The notes under the pieces: model-generated
What the model saw: only the letters and a program-made list of their open reading frames with translations
Told to the model about the DNA's origin: nothing
Databases searched by the model: none
Shown: positions 57,018 through 64,000 of the stretch, one piece after another
Numbering within the stretch: position 1 is the first letter of the stretch
Layout: the number at the start of each line of letters is the position of its first letter
Position numbers and translations under genes: made by a program
Assembly: GCF_018812025.1 (NCBI RefSeq)
Contig: NC_063062.1
Location: forward strand, 6,581,513 to 6,645,512
From: Megalobrama amblycephala
Taxonomy: Eukaryota > Chordata > Actinopteri > Cypriniformes > Xenocyprididae
Reading direction: 5' to 3'
Length of the DNA: 64,000 bases

Positions 57018-57913
57018 TTCTGTAAATCCGTTTTTATGATGAATGATGACTTACTAGCCGTTGCTCGTCTTTGTAAACAGCCGCTAGCGGCGCCTGCTGG
57101 TGAAGTCGACTAACAGCAGATGGAGATCATGCATCGGCACTCTACTGATTTTCCTGCAGTTCCCCGGATGTGAAATGTTGAATTTTCTGCCGAATTTGAA
57201 CCACTGAATTTGTGGAAGCGAATTTGTAAAGCGAAATAAAATGGACTGAAAATTGCTAGTTGAATTTTATAGGTTGTATTTTTAAACAGAATGAATATTT
57301 TGGAAGTGAAATCTGAAAGGTGAATATAAATTATTGAATTTTTAATAATGAAAATTTGTGTGAAATATTTTTAATTGAAATATTCACAGCTTAAATATAC
57401 GACCATGTTGAATTTCAGCCCATAAAAATGCAAGCCTTAAAAATACAATGCATCTAAATGCAAGCACAGCTAATGTGATGCATGTTTTTTTTTTTCAATT
57501 AGTGCAATTCAACAAGCTTTTTATTTCAAAAACATTTGGCATTAAATTACTTCCATAGATTGCACTATGGACTATTGTACCTTTTGTATGTTTTCATTTT
57601 TTTTTAACTGTATTTTATTTTTTATAAGGAACAAGCTGCGATGTCACATTTCCGCTGCTTTGTTGTGTGTGCGTGAGGCGCGGGCGCGATCGAACAGCAG
57701 GGGACTTGCCTCATCTTCATGGCAACGGTTCGTAGTCAGGTCAGATTACGTCAGCGTTGGTTGCCGTTTGTTGGATGCTCAGACTACCAAACTAACGCCG
57801 ATTAAACATGTTCAGTCTGGTGAAAACCGACTCAGACCAACGCCAACAGGGGTATCACACCGATCCGATCAAACTCCAACAGACGAGTTTGTTGGTGCGG
57901 TGTGAATTGGCCT

Positions 57914-57942
57914 TTACACTGAATGTTTGCTGCTTCAATCCA
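57914..57942 (+). repeat. 29-bp direct repeat, right copy
   Basis: Identical to 54118-54146; marks the right edge of the DNA inserted in the hAT-like element. Confidence 0.95.
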
Positions 57943-58735
57943 GACGAGTAAATTAGGCTATTGTAAATTTAGTATAGGGTGTGAAAATTGTACAGCTGTG
58001 GTATTTGTATAGGGTGTGAATTCTGTATAGAAGATGTGTAGATTTTTGGTAGATTTTTTGGCAATTTTGTGAAGGTGTCACACACACACTAAAAAAATTG
58101 AATAGCTGTATTTAAAGTTTTTTTTGTTTTGTTTGTTATTTGTCATGTTCTTTTCTCAGATTGAGCTCCCTGACAATCTGACAGAAATGTCTTGTTGTGG
58201 CTCAAAAATGGGTTGAATAGGCTACATGCGGTTCATGTATGTCTTCTTTAGTCTGTTGGCTCTAGGTTTTTTACTGGCACACGTCACGTACACATTTTGC
58301 TCTTACTGCGGAGTGTTGAGACTGTTTACATATTTGTGCCCATATGTACATTTTATGTACTGGTTTTATTTTTGAATGAATATTTTCTAAAATTGTATGA
58401 TGTTTTTGTTGAGTTATTGCACAATACTTTTTCTGACCTTTTTGAATATTGCCCCTGACAAATAACCCAAATTACAAAAAAAAAACTAAAACTAATAAAA
58501 ACTAAACTAAAACTAAGCATTTTCAAAAAATAAAAACTAAACTAAACTAGCAAACCCACTTTAAAAACTAATTAAAACTAAACTGAATTTGAAAACAAAA
58601 AGTCAAAACGAAATAAAAATAAAAACTAATGAAAAATGCAAAACTATAATAACCTTGGTATTCATACGAGTGAGGCCATACATACGAATTAGCCACCTCG
58701 TAAAATACGTATGAATTGCTGTGAGATCGGGTTAT

Positions 58736-59193
58736 ATAGGGAAGTATTCGATTTTGGATGCAGCCATAGTGTGATCTTGAATTAAAGGGGAAAGAAGATG
58801 CAATCTTCTTTGTAAAATGGCCCAAATTCTGTGAAAAAAAAAAAAAGTCAAGCCTCTAGAAGAGTACAAAAGACAATAAACAACATTCTCACAGGGGTTT
58901 GGCAACACACTTTCCTTTATTTAAAAATAGTAGAATTTAAAGAATGCAATTTAGTGCACCACCTAATATATTTATAGTGCTTTACATGTAGCAAAATACT
59001 CCACAGGACAAATCTGGGTTCACAAGATATCTGATAACTGCCACTCACCAGGACTACATTAAACACGTCACTCAAGAGCATACGTTTCTACAGCTTGTAT
59101 AATGCAGCTTACTGGTGGTGGTTAGAATGGCAGTACAAAAATACAGATATGACGGTGATTAGAACTGATTTTTTAGATCCCCCACCTTTAAAA

Positions 59194-59224
<31 letters not shown>

Positions 59225-61120
59225 ACACCAGATTATTAGATCATTTTATGGCAGTGTCTGTTAATGGGAGAAAAAAGTTCAATAATTATTTTAGTTGTAC
59301 TGTGGTCATTTAGATCACCAATAAAAAAACTTCCCTGTCCCTGCAACACTGTTGATTAAAATATCACAATTCAATATACCAACAAATGCGAACATGTAAT
59401 TCAGATCTACAACTTAGGTTCTTGAATTAATAGGTACAAAAAATAAAGAAAAAAACACATTGAATGGGTACAAAATTAGTTTCAACGACTGTTGAAAAAA
59501 ATATCCCAAAATATACAATCAGATGGCACGGGTGTGCAAGAATGTTCTTAGATGTTCTGGAGATATGAATTTTGCAATCTTCTTTATATGACATGATAGA
59601 GAGAGAGACCATGCCTTGCAGATAATTCCTTAGTATTGGGCAATTAACAGTTAATGAAATTCATTAACAGCAATGAAAGGTTCTGCTTTACAATGGCTAG
59701 AAACTATAATGTGAATTTGCATGTGCTGAATGATAGTATCCACATATATCTGTTTTATTATGAAAATCCAACATAAATTAATTCTAATGTGGCAATAGGA
59801 GAGGCAAAGAAAAAAAACACATTTAGAAAAACTAAAGGTTTATATATATAATGCCAAAATGTTATCAATTAATGCTTAGCACACCCTTAAACTTGATAAG
59901 TGACGAGAATATGATACAAAAACAACATGAAACAAACAATGTACAAAAAAAAAAATAACTAAAATGACATTACAACCCTTGTGTTGGAGTATCAAGCACT
60001 GAGATTCTCTTGCACCTTTAGATATGTGACAGACACATTTAGACAGTTAGCAAATAGCAATATTTTCATTGCATATTAAACAGATATGCCCCAGATGTCA
60101 AACACATTTGCAACGGTTTATGAGATGATCTGTACTGAAATGTTTACACGCATTAAGCTTGACACAAATGCATTTCAAAACAGACACACACACACACGAA
60201 AAAAGTAAAAATGAAAATTGCTAATGCCAAACTGCTGTTGGTTGTCATTCAACACTAATAACTCAACATCTGACAATTTCAGATTTAAATACACAAATGT
60301 AGCCTTTAACAGTGGAAAAAATATAAAGGAAAAAATGGGTATTGTATATACGTGGGTATATACTTTTTTTTTGTAAAAGAAGAGAAGGGAGATGGGTTTG
60401 AAGACATCTTTCAAAAAACAAAACGCCGACACAAGGACCAAAAAATCTTCCCAAACTCTTAAACAATTCCTAACCTCGGAAAGCTTACATGTGGGATTGG
60501 TTCACAGGATGCAATTTTGTGGCCAAAGTTTGTAAATCAGTCAGATAAGAGTGTTGGAGCACATCATGAAGTTTAGCGTGGTGGGGTTAGAGATAGTACA
60601 CTGAGCAGATGGCGCGCATCAGTGCAGACCTAATCAAAGCTAGTATTGACTAACACCACGGTGTTCTTGAAGCAAAAATGGGGTTGAAGCCAGACCACCA
60701 GGCATAACGCAAAAACATTTTCATTTATGATGGTAATAATGTTCGACTGTGGCCCACTGGAGCCAAACTTGCATATTAGATCATTTGCTTGTATTGTTTC
60801 TATTTGCTAGTGATGGTGAACATGCGGTACTGATTGGAAAATGCTGTAGATTTCAGTCCTCCAGATATAAATGCCTCATAAATAACACATATCCCTTAAA
60901 GCCAACATGAAACACCCTTGATAATCCATTTTACATCTATAATGTGACATGTCTACTAGTAAAGCAATATGTTCTTTGACTAAAATGAATGTACATTGGG
61001 ACTAATACTTTATCCATATGGAATTGACTGTTTCTTTGCATACCAGGATGGAGCTAAACCTGAATGTTCTGTCTTGACATATCCCAACAATAATACAAAA
61101 ATCAGTATTTATAACCTTTA
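58736..61120 (-). other. ORF-poor AT-rich region, possible minus-strand 3' UTR
   Basis: No repeat ends recognised over more than 2 kb, unlike the TE-dense DNA to its left. On the minus strand AATAAA (complement of 58916-58921) is followed after about 25 bases by a GT-rich stretch (TGTTGTTTATTGTCTTTTGT), the layout of a cleavage/polyadenylation site. This would be the end of a gene lying right of the window. Inference only. Confidence 0.35.
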
Positions 61121-61123
61121 TTA

Positions 61124-61966
61124 GTTAAAGCTGCAGCCCTTAAGTTTTGCCTCTTTGTCGCCATCTCTGTTTGAAACCTGCAATTGCAGTTATTTGCGGA
61201 ATTATCATCTTTACGTGGGATTGTGGCTCCTCAGCACGGATAAAATCTAATGTTTTGAGGAGAATGTGTGGCTGTCAGTCACCGCTCTGAATCACAGGTC
61301 GAATCGGAATCACAGATTGTAGTCTTAAGAATTTTCACTGGAAAATGTCACCTGAACAAGTAACAAATCTGCCACTTTTGTTCTGACAGCTTTACAATAA
61401 ATCGCGCTACCATTGGTGATGAAATCTAATGATCGCTGAGCTCATATCACATCAAACCATGCAAATTATTATTATTGTTATACTTTGTTCTCAAATTGTT
61501 AATGTTAACAACATCGGCATTGCGTAACTACATGTTTTTAGCTTGTATTAGTGTTACCTGTAGATTTCAATTTCTGTACAGTCTAATCTCTAATGTTAAT
61601 TTGTCATACCATACAATCCGCCATCAAAATGATAAGTTTAATTATTCCAGCTGCTGTGAAAAAAAAAAGGCTATAAATGATCCATCACCTGCAGCATCCA
61701 CACATGCGATATAGCCTACTAGCTGGGACTCATTCTTTATGTAAACAGACGTGACGTAATAACGCAAAGACGAACAGCGGCATGCTCGAATTTCCCGTGG
61801 AAACCTACCAGTACCACCTGAATTATAAAACGTTAATTACAAGCTCACCGTTTTGAATCGGGCTATGGTAAGGAGATAGTTTTGAACACTGGCTGGTTAT
61901 GTACTTGCTAAAAAACTGATTTTGGATCATTTTTAACCAAAAAAAGTTATGGACTGCAGCTTTAAC
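61124..61966. mobile_element. DNA element with GTTAAAGCTGCAG ends
   Basis: GTTAAAGCTGCAGCCC (61124) and GGACTGCAGCTTTAAC (61966) form 16-bp inverted ends with one mismatch. Interior 840 bp without a convincing ORF. Confidence 0.75.
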
Positions 61967-62019
61967 CAGCATTAAATTAATATTTTTACTATTGGTAAGA
62001 TTTAAGAATGGCTGCATTA

Positions 62020-62358
62020 TAGGGCTGCACGATATATCTCATGCGATTGTCACGCGCATTTCGTCAGTAAAGCCGGTTCCCTGATTACCGCTAAATTGCC
62101 ATCACCTGCTTTCAAATAGAGCGGCATTTAATAGACAGAGCCGTAGTTCACTGAAAAGCCACGCAATATCGCTTTAACGCAGATGAATCGCCTTCGATAA
62201 TGAACGCGATATTGCGTGGCTTTTCAGTGAACTACGGCTCTGTCTATTAAATGCCGCTCCATTTGAAAGCAGGTGATGGCAATTTAGCGGTAATCAGGGA
62301 ACCGGCTTTACTGACGAAATGCGTGTGACAATCGCATGAGAAATATCGTGCAGCCCTA
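62020..62358. mobile_element. Palindromic hAT MITE with TSD CTGCATTA
   Basis: CTGCATTA at 62012-62019 and 62359-62366. Ends TAGGGCTGCACGATAT and complement. The arms of about 150 bp are almost perfectly complementary (for example GTAATCAGGGAACCGGCTTT against its inverse), loop near 62185. Confidence 0.92.
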
Positions 62359-62366
62359 CTGCATTA

Positions 62367-63864
62367 CCAACCACAGTAACCTGAAAAGTTTGGATGTATA
62401 TATAATTATAATATCCCCTTGCCTAAAAGATAATATATAACAATAGATAATAATATATGGATAACATAGCCATAAAAAAAGAAGAAGAAAAAAAAAGGAA
62501 ATGGGGTCAATTTTAGTTTCATGTTGACTTTAAATGCTTCCAGGCAGAGAAGCGAGTGAGGTTCAGTCTGCAGTTTCTCAGTCTTTCACCTTCTCCATTA
62601 TCGTAATAAGCACAGATGGCTCTTATAGCAGCAGTGTGTACAGTGACAGAGTTTCTACACTCATCCTGAGCAGAAGCACTCTTTCCCCTCCATTTCAACA
62701 GAGGATGAACGTTAGAAGTAGCTGTCGCTTCTGGTCCCAACTGTTTTACGGAAAGCAATCTTTCTAAAATACAGTAAACATAGATTGTGGATCAGTGAGT
62801 GTTTGATGGGATGAGAGGTGTTATTATTTTTCTCTCCATCTTGAGTGCTCTATTACGTCCCTCTCGCTCACACAAACGATGCGCACATGGCCAAGCTCTT
62901 AAGGGAGGTCATGTAGTCTCATGTAGTCTCAGTGATAGCCAGTGACAGTGACCCCACTCTGGTTGTCTCGCAGCCATCATCACGCCCGATCTACTGCTTA
63001 GTGATTTTTAAACCCTAAAAACGGTCTGCTGGTAAACACACTTTCACTTCAAAACTTCATTGTCAAGATGCATTTCCTTTGAACCAAGTCCCTTTAGGCA
63101 ATGTGATACAGAAGCATTATCACTTCATTTAGCAGGAATGTAACCATTCCAGCCTGATTCTCGAAACTAAAAGACAGATGGAGACAGAAAAGAGCCGAGA
63201 GAGACAGAAAAATAGCACAGGCCATAAAGCTGAGGTGTGCGGAAACAGGAACACTGCAGACGCTCTTTCTCAAGATGAATTACAGTTTGGAGGATTACAG
63301 TCTAACTAACACTACAACTGTGTTTGTATATGGTTCGGCTCCATACAGTATGTTATTTAACTTTAATACTTGACTTATATCTTGTAAGGAAGCAGTACTG
63401 ACAATATGTTCTGTTGGGTTAGCCTTATAGTAGTAGACTTGAAGCTTCCAACTTGAAAGAAATAGTTCATTCAAAAAGGAAATTTCTGTCAGCTCATGTC
63501 ATTCTGTACCCTGTGATTTTCTTCCGTGGGACACAAAAGGAGAACAGACCACCAATTTAAGTAATTATCTGGCTCACATGTAATATGTGCCTACAGAACT
63601 CGTCAGAAAGGTCAGAAGATTTCTGCAGAATTAGAACGCCCATCAATCGTAAAGTTCTATAAATGACCACATTTAAATCCATCTTACCCTCCGTAGCATC
63701 GCATTAGCATCTTAAAAGTTTTTGTGTTGCAATTCAGTTGCATTTCTTGAGACACTCAAGGTTTACATCAAACCTGATGAAATGCATCTTTATGCACCAT
63801 ATTTGGATATGCATATGCACGAATGAGATCTGGTGGAGGGCTTTCTGGATACAGAAAGCCTGGA
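62367..63864. other. Intergenic or UTR sequence, nothing recognised
   Basis: Two overlapping 77-79-codon frames at 62519-62767 have no family features. No repeat ends seen. Confidence 0.35.
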
Positions 63865-63948
63865 ATATCGTTAGCCTCATAGCATAATTGCCTAAGTATC
63901 ATTTGAAAATGAATGACTTAGGCAATTATGCTATGAGGCTAACGATAT
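63865..63948. repeat. 33-bp perfect hairpin
   Basis: Arm 63865-63897 (ATATCGTTAGCCTCATAGCA onward) is exactly complementary to 63916-63948; 18-base loop. Confidence 0.95.
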
Positions 63949-63960
63949 ACAGTATATTCA

Positions 63961-64000
63961 GTTACACTTTATTTTAAGGTGTCATTGTTACACTGTAATT
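63961..64000 (+). repeat. Start of an interspersed repeat cut by the window end
   Basis: GTTACACTTTATTTTAAGGT onwards; the same terminus type appears inverted at 17044-17064. Confidence 0.55.

Larger units (their letters stand above)
54298..57557. repeat. Large foldback: ~1-1.6 kb inverted arms
   Basis: Left arm about 54298-55925, right arm about 56568-57557. The shared unit includes CCGCTAGCGGCTGTTTACAA (inverted in the other arm), GGAGCCTATATAGTATA and GGTTTTGTGACTGTAAATCA. The right arm lacks a 169-bp stretch of the left arm (54936-55104), replaced by CCGCGCG. The left arm carries a MITE at 55477-55760 and a partial duplication of its own end. The loop holds CA/TC microsatellites and a TTAGGG-like tract. 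Confidence 0.85.
53537..58657. mobile_element. hAT-like element with TSD GTATTCAT, hosting a foldback
   Basis: GTATTCAT at 53529-53536 and again at 58658-58665. Ends CAAGGTTATAATCGTTA and (complement) CAAGGTTATTATAGTTT. Terminal zones rich in AAACTAA repeats. No transposase ORF; most of the interior is the foldback at 54147-57913. Confidence 0.85.
53393..58733. mobile_element. MITE split by a 5.1-kb hAT-like insertion
   Basis: Left part 53393-53536 begins CTATCTCACGACCAAG with ATATTTTACGAGG. Right part 58658-58733 is its inverted end, CCTCGTAAAATACGTATG and CTGTGAGATCGGG. The break carries the hAT target duplication. Confidence 0.7.

Noticed and set aside
57567..57905. 112-codon ORF on the + strand
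   Set aside because: Lies inside the hAT-like nest; low-complexity start and no recognisable motif.
62519..62767. Overlapping 77- and 79-codon ORFs on both strands
   Set aside because: No family features, no splice logic; typical chance ORFs.

Overview
The window is nuclear DNA of a ray-finned fish, most likely a cyprinid (zebrafish/carp/goldfish group). It has two spliced vertebrate genes with GT-AG introns, and the intervening DNA is dense with fish-type transposons: Tc1/mariner with long inverted repeats, hAT, Harbinger-like MITEs, BEL/Pao and DIRS. No bacterial-style gene, CRISPR array, rRNA or tRNA was seen.

Left part (1-25.3 kb, + strand): the last ten coding exons of ttc38 (tetratricopeptide repeat protein 38), from 627 to the stop codon at 25309. 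The first ~125 codons lie left of the window. All ten exons join in one open frame of 345 codons plus stop. One intron (801-1158) needs a GC donor. The large intron 2060-16464 holds two dead Tc1-type elements, a complete and apparently intact BEL/Pao LTR retrotransposon (5938-13064, TSD TAGAG, 1986-codon ORF) and an old Tc1-type element split by a hAT-like block. Intron 16547-20290 holds a third Tc1 element (17324-18938) with very similar inverted repeats.

Middle part (25.9-50.04 kb, - strand): eight coding exons of a TspanC8 tetraspanin, best matched to tspan33, convergent with ttc38. The large extracellular loop carries the eight cysteines of the TspanC8 group. Exon 7 (31328-31491) carries two separate single-base insertions that break the frame: a decaying gene copy or two sequence errors. 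Its introns hold many MITEs, a hAT element with a matching 8-bp TSD (37647-39031), a DIRS-type tyrosine-recombinase retroelement lacking its RT region (about 39050-41575), nested MITEs and a Tc1/mariner relic with a 45-bp hairpin.

Right part (50-64 kb): upstream DNA of the tetraspanin gene. It contains a multi-level nest at 53.4-58.7 kb: a MITE split by a hAT-like element with TSD GTATTCAT, which carries a ~3.3-kb foldback that itself holds another MITE. Beyond it is ORF-poor AT-rich DNA with a plausible minus-strand poly(A) site near 58.9 kb, possibly the 3' UTR of a gene beyond the window, and perfect hairpin MITEs at 62.0 and 63.9 kb.

The two genes are not known to work together; they share only a convergent 3' intergenic space of about 600 bp. 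No clearly new biological system was found. The points most worth checking are the frameshifted tetraspanin exon, the inverted repeats flanking two ttc38 exons, the mirrored small ORFs in the foldback, and an exon-like conserved ORF at 27562-27785.
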